Shown piece by piece: positions 48,957 through 59,824 of a DNA stretch of 64,000 nt. The notes below the pieces were generated by a model. The model saw only the letters and a program-made list of their open reading frames with translations, was not told the DNA's origin and did no database searches. Source of the stretch: Leucocoprinus leucothites (taxonomy: Eukaryota; Basidiomycota; Agaricomycetes; Agaricales; Agaricaceae); NCBI GenBank assembly GCA_013368445.1, contig JAACJO010000018.1, positions 1 to 64,000 of the forward strand, in the 5' to 3' direction. Both the position numbers and the translations under genes were made by a program. Each line of letters starts with the position of its first letter. The first letter of the stretch is position 1.

Positions 48957-50907
48957 TTGCAACATGCCCCAGAACAACACCTACCCACCCGTCCTGGAGA
49001 TCCCACTCCTCAGTCCCGAAATCTCAATCCTTTGATGCACCCTTTTGCGCGGGCGCGAGAGCGTACTCGCGCACTCAACGCCGCTAAAATGGATAGAATA
49101 TTTGCAAAACCATTTGTCGCTGCCTTAGAGGGCCATATAGACGCAATAGAGACAATGGCAAAGCAGCCTGATTCGCTAGTTAACGTTGCCAGTGGGAGCT
49201 GGGGAGGAGGTGCGTACTCAGTTGTTTTCTATCATAAGTTGCCGGCTGACGCTCATCTTGCTTCATCCAATATCTTCGGTCATGAATTCAACAGATGTCA
49301 TCATACACAACTTATCTACAAGACAGATAACTACCAAGATACCTAAGGCGCACAAGGGCAAAGTTTCTGGTCTGTGTTATGCCTCGGCTGACGGGTTGTT
49401 GAGCTGTGGCGTGGACCGCACCGTCAAACTGTGGTCTATTGACGACGGGAGCAACGAAAGTGTATTGGTACGCCCATCCATCCAGACTGTCCACTCAGGC
49501 TTGCTCATCTGTCTTTTTCTCTCCACGGGCGGCATCATTTCTCTGCATCATTCCAACTTTTATTTATCGTCATATGCACTTGTGTGGTTCAATTTGATGG
49601 GCAGACACAACCCATAAACATTTTCCCTGGAAAAACCGCATTCAAGTAAGGTTTAGGGTCATACGAAAAGCGCATAGGTTGACAAGAACCCTCCACATCA
49701 ATTTTTTCCAGTGCTATTGACCACCATCGATCAGACCGTCTATTTGCAACTGCTTCCAACATTGTACAAATTTGGGATGAGACCAAGTAAGTCTTTTCGG
49801 TATCATCTCCGTTCAACTGTTCATCCTGATCATCGCTCGTCGATTCATTCTCCGTGATATCACCTTATGATCATCTATTCTGTTGTGCGGGACAACTTTG
49901 TATCAATTATTCATCAATCACGCCAATCTCTCTTCATCTAACATAGAACGTCACCAATATCCAATCTCACCTTCCCAACCTCTACCGAAACTATCGCTGC
50001 CCTAAAATTCAATCTCGCAGAACCTTCAATCCTAGCATCATGTGGTTCTGATCGTACATTCACTCTTTACGACATTCGTACTTCGAAGGCTGAACGTCGT
50101 GTCATCATGAACTTTCAATCAACCTCCCTCTCTTGGTCACCTACACTTCCTACACTCCTTCTCTTGGCATCAGAAGATCATAACCTCTATACATTCGATG
50201 TTAGACATCTGGACCGCCCAACGCAGATATACAAGGCCCACTCGAGTGCCGTTACGAGTTGTGATTGGAGTCCAACAGGTACAGAGTTTGTCAGTGGTGG
50301 ATGGGACAAAACTGTCAGGATATGGCAGTTTAAGGACGGGAAGGGTGCGCAGAGACCTGAGGTATATCATACAAAACGCATGCAAAGGTCTGTGAACATA
50401 CATCTAGTTACGTCTCTGATCGCAGTACTGATACCTGGATCACAGGGTGACATCCACAGTGTTCTCTGGAGATGCACGGTTTATACTATCAGGTTCAGAT
50501 GATGGAAACGTGCGAGTCTGGAAAGCCAAGGCTTCTGAAAAGCTGGGTGTTGTCACAGCCAGGGAACGAGCTGCGATCGAGTATCGCAGCAAGCTCAAGG
50601 AAAGATGGTCTGTTGATACGGAAGTTTCCAGAATTTCTCGGTACGTGCGGTACCCTTGTTTCATCTCCTCCAGAGACTTGTTTCTGACGATTCTTTGTCC
50701 ACTTTTATTACCACCACTTTATTTATTATTCGCAACTCCCACAGATCACGCCATATACCAAAAGCTGTCCGGTCGACGGACAAACTCAAGCACACTATGG
50801 TGGAAGCCCGCAGAGTCAAGGAGGAGAGAAGGAGAAAACACACGAGAGCGGGAGATTCGAAGCCCAAAGCGGAGAAGAAGAAAGTCGTGGTTGCGGAGCA
50901 GACGTAG
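48957..50907 (+). CDS. SOF1: Sof1 (DCAF13) WD40 protein, small-subunit processome
   Basis: The conserved Sof1 N-terminal block is clear: HLPTRPGDPTPQSRNLNP, then HPFARARERTRALNAAK and MDRIFAKPFVAALEGHID. WD40 blades follow across several exons: VASGSWGG, LLSCGVDRTVKLWS, a blade near 49700-49790 (LFATASNIVQIWDE), ILASCGSDRTFTLYDIR, LLLASEDHNLYTFDVRHLD, FVSGGWDKTVRIWQF and FILSGSDDGNVRVWKA. The C-terminal Sof1 domain is also typical: SEKLGVVTARERAAIEYRS, then MVEARRVKEERRRKHTRAG and KKVVVAEQT. Sof1 is a nucleolar U3 snoRNP partner essential for 18S rRNA maturation. The frame is open leftwards to an AG at 48921, but no in-frame ATG is present, so the initiator Met is on an unidentified upstream exon. 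Confidence 0.9.
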
Positions 50908-51398
50908 TCGTCAGATTTGTCGTGGGTGTCGTAGGCTTGTCTTTGTCTTGCATTACAACTCAGCTTTCCGCAAACAACATGTGTAAGGGAGGTATCGAGG
51001 CACAGGAAAATACCGCGTGTGCCAACGCAACGTCAATGAACGTTCACTAGAATATATCAAAGGATAGGGAACGACTTCAGCGGCTATCCAGTTGCTCACG
51101 ATCGCCTTTGTAGCACCTAAAACCTTTGTTAACTTGTTGAGAAGTATACGGTCTTGATTTGGTCTTCGAGGAAGCTTGCTTGATCATTCGTGATCATGGT
51201 TAATAGCACGCCACACACTGGCTCCAGTAGTAGTTCAGCGTTACTGATAGCCACAATCGGTTATCTCCGTGTGTTTATGAGCTTTAGTACTGCCATGTGT
51301 AAAACAGGCACGGTCGTTTCTACCAACACCCCTCAAGAGGGCTTTACAGTGCACTACTTGATGAAACCCTAGACTCCACGCTTCTTACTTTTCTGACA
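50908..51398. other. Intergenic region
   Basis: Contains the SOF1 3' flank and the likely promoter of the NTPase gene. The open frame at 51190-51372 is unsupported. Confidence 0.4.
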
Positions 51399-53532
51399 AT
51401 GACAAGTACAGTGGTGGATATGAGGAGAAAAACCGAGCTAGGGTTTATTCTGAAGGTTCTGCAGGATGGTAATTTCTGATACCTAGCTCATGTTTTCATT
51501 GAATTTTTCATTGCGATTACTCTCAGGCCCGGCAGGACGCGAGTCGGTTATGATACCCTCGGATTTTGATGAGAGCTATGCGGATGACAAGCCTCAGTAC
51601 CATTGTTTTCCCGAGACGCGAGTTCGAATTCTCGAGCAGATCACCGATTGGCTAAACCACGACTCTCGATCGACCAATATCATATGTTTATATGGCGCTC
51701 GATCTGTCGGGAAAACAACCATCGCTCGTACCATTGCGACTCTAGCAGAACAGCAGAATCTCCTTGGTACATTTGTTAATTCGGCAGTATTCTGGGAGGG
51801 ACCCTTCAAAGCCCCCCCTGCACCCCTTTTCAAGTCCACATCACACCGCATCACTGCCCTGTCCGTCGCCTACTCCCTCGCCACCAGAGACTCTGAGTAT
51901 AGAAGATTACTCTACCATGTACTCGAAGACTTTGACTGGCTCGATGAAAGCTCGACCCACTTCATCAACCTCTTACTTCCATTATCAGACCTGAATCGCC
52001 ACCATAAGCATCTGGTCGTACTTGATGGAGAGATCGACCTGGACTTCCTCGCGAGCATTAGCCAAAAGCGACTGCAAGAATCGATCCCGCTCCTTTGGCT
52101 TATTGTTATGCAGCCAACTCAGAAGCTATGGTCGATGTTATCTCAACAAACAGCTTCTTACTTTCCAATTGAGGTTCCAGCTGGAGGAGATGATGAAACA
52201 CGCAGGGAGATAGAGATTTACCTGCGAGAGGGTCTTAGGAAAATTGGGGAGAATTTCGACTGGTTTGACATAGATGTCGGAGAAACGTGGCCAGCGCCTC
52301 AAGATATTACAAAACTCGTGGAGGCATCGGGAAATCTGTTTGCTTATGCCAAGAACTTTCTTGAACTCTGCGGGCCAGACTCCCTACCACTCGAGGATGC
52401 TGGCTTTGACCCGCGTGATCGACTGAAAATGCTCGTGCGCCTGACTGACAACTCAAAATCCAAATACTGGAACGGCCGACCGCGCTGGATAGTATTCCCA
52501 CTCGACCAGGGCTATACAACTACCCTTGCACTGCACAATGAAGCTGACGGCCGGCTATTGGAACTGCAGCTCATCACCACCGTGTGCGCATCTTCCTCGT
52601 CCTTAACATTATTCGAGATATCTCTTCTCCTCGGCAGCCCTTTAGAAGCCATTGAGGCTGCCCATGAACGGTTCTTACACTCTGCTTTCACCATCACGCC
52701 GTCACCATCACGAGCCTCAGGTTACGTGAGGAACACAGTGAAATTAACCCATAGTTCTTTCCTTGGTTTCCTCCTCGATAGCGAGCGATCTGGAAGGTTT
52801 TCCATCATTCCAAATGATATATATCCTCGACTAATGCGCGCTTGTCTCACGGCAATTGAACAAAAACGGTTCTTTCCCAACACACCAGCCTCGCTCCTTC
52901 AGGTTAACGCCCTTCATTATGTTACTATGTTCGCTGTACAAAATATCTGGGATATTCCCTGTAGGATTCCGGACGAGAGCGTGTTTGTGAACCTCGCCAT
53001 CAAGCTTATGGCGATGCTAGATATTTTAAGGTATCTTTCAGGAAGAATTCCTGTAGTGCCTTTCATGAAATTTCTTCGTCGAGTTCAATCAGCTAAAGTA
53101 CGCCTGTCGCTACTATTCGCTTCATTGTATCAAACCTCTTAGACTCAATTACACATAGCCTCGTATGGTCCGCACAGCTCCGCTGACATGGGTAGATCAA
53201 GAGTTGATTGATGTTTGTGAAACCATTGCAAAGCCGATGGTAGGTTAGAGATATTACTGGTGTTGCATCATCGACGTTCAACGTTCAACCCTGATGCAAT
53301 TTGCTGCTAGGACTTCAACTTATTACAACGGCAACCTCCGGCCGACCATGCATTGCCCCATGGGATTGTATTCTACGCACTCATAGGTCACCCGAAGGAG
53401 CCGTCGCTTGCCATGTTAACCAGTGAACAAGTTGACATATACATGAGGAAAGACCTTATTCATGGTGATATCCCGACTTCCATCGGCTCAAATCCAATCT
53501 TCGATTACGATCATTTATATGAGGAAATTTGA
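51399..53532 (+). CDS. NLR-like (STAND/NACHT) P-loop NTPase
   Basis: A first exon from ATG 51399 (MTSTVVDMRRKTELGFILK) splices at 51471-51527 to GPAGRESVMIPSDFDESY. The P-loop is LYGARSVGKTTIART, with a hydrophobic Walker B-like strand HKHLVVLDGEIDLDF. The upstream PETRVRILEQITDWL recalls the linker before NACHT domains in agaricomycetes. The rest is helical with no WD40, ankyrin, TPR or LRR repeats. Two small terminal exons follow: PRMVRTAPLTWVDQELIDVC (about 53160-53240) and one from about 53311 to the stop at 53530-53532. Fungal STAND proteins act in non-self recognition and programmed cell death; that role here is inference from the domain only. Confidence 0.72.
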
Positions 53533-53577
53533 TGGTACCGGATGCTGCGCTTACAATGTAACAAGTTATTCTGTGCA

Positions 53578-53634
53578 GCACCTGGCTCGTCCCTCGCCAG
53601 GTGCGATTTCTCGCACCTCGATGTGACAGTCACA
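53578..53634. other. Cluster of three short perfect hairpins
   Basis: Stem 1 is GCACCTGGC (53578-53586) with its complement at 53596-53604. Stem 2 is AGGTGCGA (53599-53606) with its complement at 53611-53618. Stem 3 is TGTGAC (53622-53627) with its complement at 53629-53634. Stems 1 and 2 share bases 53599-53604, so they are mutually exclusive. The cluster sits between the NTPase stop and the first ORF of the retroelement and may mark the element's 5' end or a 3' end signal. Confidence 0.6.
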
Positions 53635-53743
53635 CACGGCATCCTCTGGGCCATAGTTACACATCTTACTTACTTACTTACTCTCCCTCTCCTCTGTGTC
53701 GCTCTCGAGTAGACATATTTCCAACCTATTTTAATTCACAAAA

Positions 53744-54307
53744 ATGCCTCCTGCTCGAAACAACCCCCCGCCTAACCAACCGGCCAGTCAACTCCGAAAA
53801 GAACATCTGGTTTACATTGTAGAAGACCTCGAGATAGCTGATAACCTCGGTCGCCGCACAGTAACAGACCTCAGGAGCGCCATCCGGATCCATTTCGAAA
53901 ACAATCCAGAACTCCTCGAGGACCCACGCTATACGCACCTATTCCCAAACATGAGGAGAGAACACCACATTCAAGAAGAGCGACCTCCCTCTCCGTTAGG
54001 ACAGACTCCCCGGCCACCCTCAATAGGGGCACCCAGGCACCGAACCCCACCGTTCATTGAAGACTTCCGCCCTCGAACACCTCCACCACCGTCCATTGGT
54101 GGACGCAGTCGCGCACCGTCCCTAGCCGTCCGGATTCCCCAACAACGCACGCCATCCGTGGCTAGTCATCTCCTCCTCAGACGCGCCCTGTCGCAACAAG
54201 TATCACAACTCGGTAAGTCTCCCCATATATCCACCGACTCAGTACCAGCATACCACATATTCTTGCAACACAACGTTCCAAAGATATTGTCCGCCCATAC
54301 TCCCTAA
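53744..54307 (+). CDS. Gag-like first ORF of the DIRS-like element
   Basis: This intact frame starts MPPARNNPPPNQPASQLRKE. Residues about 20-60 form a helical segment (LVYIVEDLEIADN, RRTVTDLRSAIRIHF) that could be a SAP-like nucleic-acid-binding motif. The remainder is Pro/Arg-rich with repeated RPPS/RTPP-type blocks. It precedes the minisatellite and the nucleocapsid-like frame, in the position of a structural protein. No homologue was identified by eye; assignment to the element rests on position and orientation. Confidence 0.5.
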   Translation: MPPARNNPPPNQPASQLRKEHLVYIVEDLEIADNLGRRTVTDLRSAIRIHFENNPELLEDPRYTHLFPNMRREHHIQEERPPSPLGQTPRPPSIGAPRHRTPPFIEDFRPRTPPPPSIGGRSRAPSLAVRIPQQRTPSVASHLLLRRALSQQVSQLGKSPHISTDSVPAYHIFLQHNVPKILSAHTP

Positions 54308-54316
54308 GGAATTTAT

Positions 54317-54560
54317 ACACCTCCTTTGTGAGGCTACGAATTACGCACCTCCTTTGTGAGGCTACGATTATGCACCTCCTTCACGAGGCTACGATTTACG
54401 CACCTCCTTTGTGAGGCTACGAACTATGCACCTCCTTCGCGAGGCTACGAATTATGCACCTCCTTCGTGAGGCTATGATTACGCACCTCCTTTGTGAGGC
54501 TATAATCATGTACCTCCTTTGTGAGGCTACAACTCTCACACCTCTGTCATGAGACTATAT
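54317..54560. repeat. 27-28 bp minisatellite of hairpin units (nine copies)
   Basis: Eight good units and one degraded unit share the core cacctcctttgtgaggctac. In each good unit CCTC pairs with GAGG around a 6-base loop. Differences between units fall mainly at one CpG in the loop (TTCGT, TTTGT, TTCAC, TTCGC) and another in the spacer (ctacga, ctatga, ctataa). It lies between the first and second ORFs of the element. Confidence 0.9.
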
Positions 54561-54609
54561 ATATTTATAACAAACTGTTTCCGACCATAAAAACTAACCA
54601 GGATGATTC

Positions 54610-55581
54610 ATGTCAGGCCCACTGATACTACTGGACCCCTTCGAGGGAAATCAATTTCAAATAAATTCTATATCCTCTCCATCGACAAATAAGAAAGGAC
54701 ACCCACCAATTATCCCTGGGCTTCAGGCAGAAGCCACTCCGTTCCACATCCCTGAACCTATCAGAAGGAAGTTCAAGAACGGCGGATGGATGACCCACAT
54801 TCCTTTGTCCTTCCTCATAGACCATCATTGTATAGCAGGGAAAACACCCGAAGCCCTCGAAAACAGCATGTCCATAGACAAAATGACTGGAGAAATCATT
54901 CATGTTGAAAGATCATTACTGAGTGAAGAGGAATATAATATCAGCTTTGATGAGTGGCACCAGGCATGGGGTCGTCTGCTTGAACTGATTCAGACTTACA
55001 TTCCAGACATTCATATGCCTTGGAAACATCACTATGAGCATGTCCTTAATGCCCCCACTTGCGCCTCGCAGTGGGATACCTGGCATACATATGATATTGA
55101 ACTCCGAAAACAGTCACTATATAAGGGTATTGACCTCCAGGTGTTTAGTGTGTCAGCCTGGAGTCTTGCCGAGAACTGATCCACCAAGGCCCAGTTGACA
55201 GCTGGTATTGAGGCACAGATAAAGGCAGTTACAGCCAAGACTCACCAACCATCTTCATCCTTGTCACGTTCCTTTTGATGCCAGCCACGAGATGATACAT
55301 CCAAATGGAACAGCCCCTCACAGTGTTTCATGTGTGGATGCCAAGATGGATTCCACTATGCAAAGACATGTCCAGCTACTAAACTCATCAACGGAAAATT
55401 ATGCATCCTTTGCATCCACCCTCAAGATGGGAAACATCAAGATCAAAACAGTGAAACATACTGTTTTGGCTGGAATGGCATCTCTGGATGTAACACAGGC
55501 ACAGGATGTAAAAATGGGAGGCACAAGTGCTCCCTATGTGGCAGCAGTGAACATGGTGCACAGGCCTGCACTGTGGTCTGA
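54610..55581 (+). pseudogene. Second ORF of the DIRS-like element with zinc knuckles, two stops
   Basis: The frame encodes the segment MTHIPLSFLIDHHC through WHTYDIELRKQS, typical of the protein just upstream of the RT in fungal DIRS-like elements. The C-terminal part is Cys/His-rich: CFMCGCQDGFHYAKTC and CSLCGSSEHGAQAC, which should bind zinc and nucleic acid. In-frame TGA codons at 55177 and 55276 interrupt it; both could come from TGG or CGA by one transition. Its 3' end overlaps the RT frame (+1), as in related elements. Confidence 0.7.
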
Positions 55582-57034
55582 TCTCTGCCCAATCTTAACC
55601 CCTCTCGATGCAGATGCCTGGGAGTGGGAGTTGCATGCCCACAAACTGTACTATTTATTCCCTGATATACCACCAAGCCTTAGAGATAGCTTTGACATGG
55701 GTGTACACTCAGAACTAGTCCACACATATACACCACCTAATCATACATCCGCCATTATAAACCCATCCATTATTGAAGCCCATATTAACAAGGAATGCAT
55801 AGCTGGCTGCTACACTGGCCCCTTCTCGAAGTCTCACTTAGAAAACCTCATCAGCCCATTTTGCTCCTCTCCCCTTGGAACTGTCCCTAAATCTGATACA
55901 CCAGGAGACTTCTGCATTATCCAAGACTTATCATACCCTCATGACAATCCATCTCAATTATCAGTAAATTCAGAAATTGATTCCTCCCTCTTCACGTGCA
56001 ACTGGGGAACTTTTAACCAAGTCTATAACATTGTCCAGGATGCTCCAGTTGGACTACAAGCAGCCACCATGGACGTAGAGGCGGCCTTCTGTTGTTGTCC
56101 TATTAAACCATCACAACAGAATCATTTCGTCATCAGATAGAACAATCTATTTTACATTGATTACAATGCTCCCTTCAGCACGATGAGTTCAGGTGGTGTA
56201 TTTGGTTATCTTGCAGATGCTATAACAGCAATAATCCAGGAAATATCGGGCACAGACTGCAAGAACTGGGTCGACGACTTCCTCATGTTCCAACTTCTGA
56301 TTGAATCACCTATATACTCCAACACTAATCCAACATATGCCTTCGACATTGCCGACCTTATGGAACTTGGGAACCACCTCCAATGGCTATAGAAACCATC
56401 AAAAACATGTCCATTCTCACACACATTTCGCTATCTTGGCTTTCAATGGGATATTCCAGCAAGGACAGTATCTATTCCCATCGAGAAGGCACAACAATAT
56501 GTGAAGAAGATCAGCTCATGGAAAACCCAAAACTCATCTACTCGCAAAGAGGCTGAGTCGGTACATAGAACACTTGTCCACTGCTCACTGACCCTGCCAG
56601 ATGGATGTTTGTGCCTGCCAGCAATCTCCCGCTTTACAACATCCTTTCAAGGAAAGTCACCATTCAGTCACAGAAAGCCAAACAAAACTATACATGATGA
56701 CATTGATTGGTGGATCACCAAACTCTCGAAACCCACACCAGGCTCAAACATTTCCCCACCACCAGTACTATCACCTATTGGGTTCTGGGTGGATGCATCA
56801 ATGTCCTTTGGTATTGGTGTAGTCTTCAATGGAGAATGGGATGCATGGAAACTTCTCCCCAAGTGGGACACTATACCAGGACATAAGATCGGCTGGGCTG
56901 AAATTGTTGCCATCGAGTTTGGCTTATGCCTTGCAATCCACTATGGCCACAACAACATCCACTTTGAGGTAAAGTCAGACAACACAGGGGTCATAGGTAC
57001 CATAGCTAGAGGATGCTTAAGAAATCTAGCATAA
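55292..57034 (+). pseudogene. Reverse transcriptase and RNase H of the DIRS-like element, two stops
   Basis: One frame (interrupted by TAG at 56138 and 56390) gives RT motifs in order: FCIIQDLSYPHD, ATMDVEAAF, SSGGVFGYLADAI, and the catalytic core WVDDF, where Y-x-D-D is usual. It then gives FRYLGFQWDI and RNase H: FWVDASMSFGIGVVF, GWAEIVAIEFGLCLA, and VKSDNTGVIG, which provide the D-E-D acidic set. Both stops sit where Trp is plausible. The end at 57034 precedes a ~350 bp non-coding spacer before the recombinase. Confidence 0.82.
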
Positions 57035-57381
57035 AATAAAGTACTTCAGCACATCATGGCACTAATTTGTACTCATTCCATTTGTATCTCATCCTTATAT
57101 GTTTCATCCCATTCAAACCTTGCAGATAACCCTTCCTGAGGCATTCCACCATTAGGTTACACATGCTCTGAAAATACTTTTGAAATCTCAGATGATTTAA
57201 CACCATTTCTAAAAAGATGTGATAATTCCCTTACTTAGCACCCTTACTAAGCATCCTAGTCTCATACATTCATTTCCTATAGTACTCACTTTCTACTTAC
57301 AACTGCTCCCTTGACAATATGCCTTCTCTCACTATCACACCATGAAAATTATATGACCAGGAAGCCATTCAACTCCCTCCA

Positions 57382-58348
57382 ATGCTGTCTTCATCATCCC
57401 TCCTGAAGATCCACACAGCCCTCTCCAATAGCTGGGCTCCATCAACAATGCAGAGCTATCGACTCACCATACAAAAATACCATGCATTTTGTGAACAGAA
57501 AAAGATCTCCCAACACCTATGCACACCAGCACCAGAACTCATACTTTGCACCTTTGCTGCAGACAATGTTGGAAAGCTGTCAGCAGCTGTCACAAGAAAC
57601 TGACTGGCAGCAGTCAAAGCATGGCATGTTGCCAACAATTGGACATGGAATGGCAGCAATCACTTATCACAGATCCTCCATGGTGTCAACAACCTTGCCC
57701 CGAGTACAGCATACCATGAAGCCTACAAACCAATTAATGTGCAAGTGCTTGAAGTACTGGCACACCACCTCAACAAGAATGACCATCTTGATGCAGCTGT
57801 CTTTGCTTATATGTGTATAGCCTTTTGGGGTCAATGCCACCTCGGCAAAATCCTCCCCACATCCTCCACAAAGTCAGATCATAATGCACTCCCAACCCAC
57901 ACTTCAGTCCGACTTTCCACTCGGAACAAGTTAGCATGGGTTCTATGCCTACCACAGACCAACACAAGCTGATCTGGCCAAGATGTTGTCCTTGTCTGAC
58001 AGAAAGATCCCTCAAATCCTATCTCAGCCCTTCAGCACCATCTCCCTGAACCGAGTGCCCTGTACAGCTTCACTTTTCACATACGCACACTCAAACCAAG
58101 TCCACATACTAACCAAAAAGGCTTTCCTTGAGTGGTGTAACCAAATCTGGAGTAATGTTGGATACCTGCATTTCACAGGCCACTGCTTTCGGATAGGAGG
58201 AACAACAGAACTTCTCCTTGCAAAAGTCCCTCCCGATGTTGTCAAGACCATGAGTAGATGGTCTTCAGATGCTTTCCTCAAGTACTGGCGATCCATCGAA
58301 GACATCATTCCCCTTCACACTGAATACATTCAATTACTCAAGCACTAA
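57382..58348 (+). pseudogene. Tyrosine recombinase of the DIRS-like element, stop and frameshift
   Basis: The N-terminal core-binding part is SNSWAPSTMQSYRLTIQKYH. An in-frame TGA at 57601 is followed, in the same frame, by VKAWHVANNWTWNG and FWGQCHLGKILPTSS. A frameshift near 57972 leads to the catalytic C-terminus: HCFRIGGTTELLLAKVPPDV and VKTMSRWSSDAFLKYWRS, with the H-x-x-R and the nucleophilic Tyr. The first catalytic Arg, expected in an R-L-G-E context, reads His here (C-H-L-G-K). The enzyme would normally integrate circular cDNA without target duplication. It is inactive as it stands. Confidence 0.85.
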
Positions 58349-58454
58349 TCCATTATTCATGACTCAACAACCGCTTCTGGGGGTTAGCCATCACAGGGGC
58401 TTGCAATGGCTGTGCGGTTGGTGGGCAACCCATCTGTGTTCCCCTTTTGGCTTC

Positions 58455-58486
58455 ACACCCTGGTGTTTGGAGACCCAGTCTCCAAA
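58455..58486. other. Adjacent hairpins downstream of the recombinase
   Basis: ACACC (58455-58459) pairs with GGTGT (58462-58466) over a 2-base loop. TTTGGAGAC (58466-58474) pairs perfectly with GTCTCCAAA (58478-58486) over a 3-base loop. They are part of the element's 3' region. Confidence 0.65.
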
Positions 58487-58822
58487 TCCACCACTCCCAA
58501 AATCCTTCATGTGCAGCTCTTATCCCTATGGACTAACAACACTTATCACCTCTTTATATCTTATCATTGGTTACCTTACAGTCACTTCACTGGTGCAAGA
58601 GTATAAATATTGTATACATACTTATCTCTAGTTTATCAATGTCAGTTCTCAGTCAGAGTGCTCTCATCTAGGTAAAATACTCGAAAATGCTGGTAAATTA
58701 CAAGTGAATTAATTGGAATATCCTAAGTAAGTAAGTAGTACTGTTCTGATTGCCGGAGTCATTGCTATTGGCTGATGATCATGTGCAATTAACCTTCTCT
58801 GTGTTCTCAGTTCTAGTTACTT

Positions 58823-59455
58823 ATGTCCCTCCTCCACCTTCTTCTGACTGAAATACTCTCCAACATTGCTATCTTTCTCACATGTAGTGATCCATACTTA
58901 CCACTGAAGGACTTACTGGTGCTCCAAGCTACTAATCGTTACTTAAATGACTACCTGAATTGTCACTTGAATAGGACAGTGTGGGCTGCTGCTTTCCATT
59001 TCTGCTTTGATCACCTTGCCGTTCTCTGCCGTAATTTTTGTCTCAATGGTCATGGCTACTATTACCAGCTATGGCAGTACACAGAAGCACTTGCTGTAGT
59101 TTGGAGGCAGGATGTTGACCTACAAGAGATCAAACTGGAGGAGATTCTGATGACAGTATATATGATGCTGCTAGAAAACAATGGGAAGAATCAAACACAG
59201 CTAGAGTATGCCGGCATTGATACATTCATGCTCGAGTATTTGCAGCAAAGACTGTGGGACCATGCAGAGGATAATAACAGGTGGCCGGTGGACAGCGCAA
59301 GGAATGTGTATACATTGTGGGCGATGTGGATGCTGATGACATTTGAGAAACTGCAGCAAGAGACAATAGTGGAATGGGAACTGATTGTGATGCTGTTATT
59401 GCCCTACATGATAAATACATACCGATACCCACAGGCTGAGGCCACACCCTGTTGA
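58823..59455 (+). CDS. Short F-box-like protein of unknown function
   Basis: An intact single-exon frame of about 210 codons. The start has an F-box-like pattern (LLLTEILSNIAIFL, then DLLVLQATNRYLNDYLN and LNRTVWAAAF), which would bind Skp1. The rest is helical and Trp-rich (YTLWAMWMLMTFEKLQ) with no domain recognised. The 3' end touches the left copy of the 370 bp inverted repeat. It may be a lineage-specific gene or a captured fragment in this repeat-rich stretch. Confidence 0.45.
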   Translation: MSLLHLLLTEILSNIAIFLTCSDPYLPLKDLLVLQATNRYLNDYLNCHLNRTVWAAAFHFCFDHLAVLCRNFCLNGHGYYYQLWQYTEALAVVWRQDVDLQEIKLEEILMTVYMMLLENNGKNQTQLEYAGIDTFMLEYLQQRLWDHAEDNNRWPVDSARNVYTLWAMWMLMTFEKLQQETIVEWELIVMLLLPYMINTYRYPQAEATPC

Positions 59456-59824
59456 ATCATGTGTGCGTTTACACGCTGCTATACTTGTGTTCACTCTCAA
59501 TTATGACATATGCATTCTATTATTAGATACCACTATGTTTACGCACCGATACTTCGTGCGGACTATACATGTTTTACTATACGTTTTACCTGTACCCTTT
59601 ACCACCTCGAAACGATGGTGTAATGCTCTCTTTATAGTAGAAATTATTCGAACTCTTTAGTATAAATACCTTGTATTTTCTTCGATATTCTACAGTCAAT
59701 TCTATACTCTCAGTCACAACTACTACCTCGAACATACTCCCATAACAGACCAATTGCCTAGTAAAGTGAGTCTCGACCTCGTTGTCTACCTTCACCACTA
59801 CGCTCCCCGTTGCTGCTTCGACAC
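59450..59824 (+). repeat. Inverted repeat, left copy (~370 bp, contains TATA box)
   Basis: Matches the reverse complement of 62851-63221 by eye at roughly 80-85%. Shared words include ctctcaattatgacatatgc and agtataaataccttgtattt. The TATA-like tataaata near 59662 is kept in both copies, followed by a pyrimidine-rich leader. Confidence 0.85.

Larger units (their letters stand above)
53640..58620 (+). mobile_element. DIRS-like tyrosine-recombinase retrotransposon, degenerate
   Basis: The order gag-like ORFs, reverse transcriptase, RNase H and tyrosine recombinase, without an aspartic protease or DDE integrase, defines the DIRS/Ngaro superfamily. No methyltransferase was seen. At least five in-frame stops and one frameshift interrupt the ORFs, so this copy cannot encode a full set of proteins. 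The ends are estimates: no terminal or split direct repeat could be found by eye. Hairpin clusters occur near 53578-53634 and 58455-58486. Confidence 0.82.

Noticed and set aside
53660..53680. ttac repeats near the retroelement start and taagtaagtaag near 58722 as terminal inverted repeats
   Set aside because: Only the simple tetranucleotide repeat matches; flanking bases do not, so it is a microsatellite coincidence.
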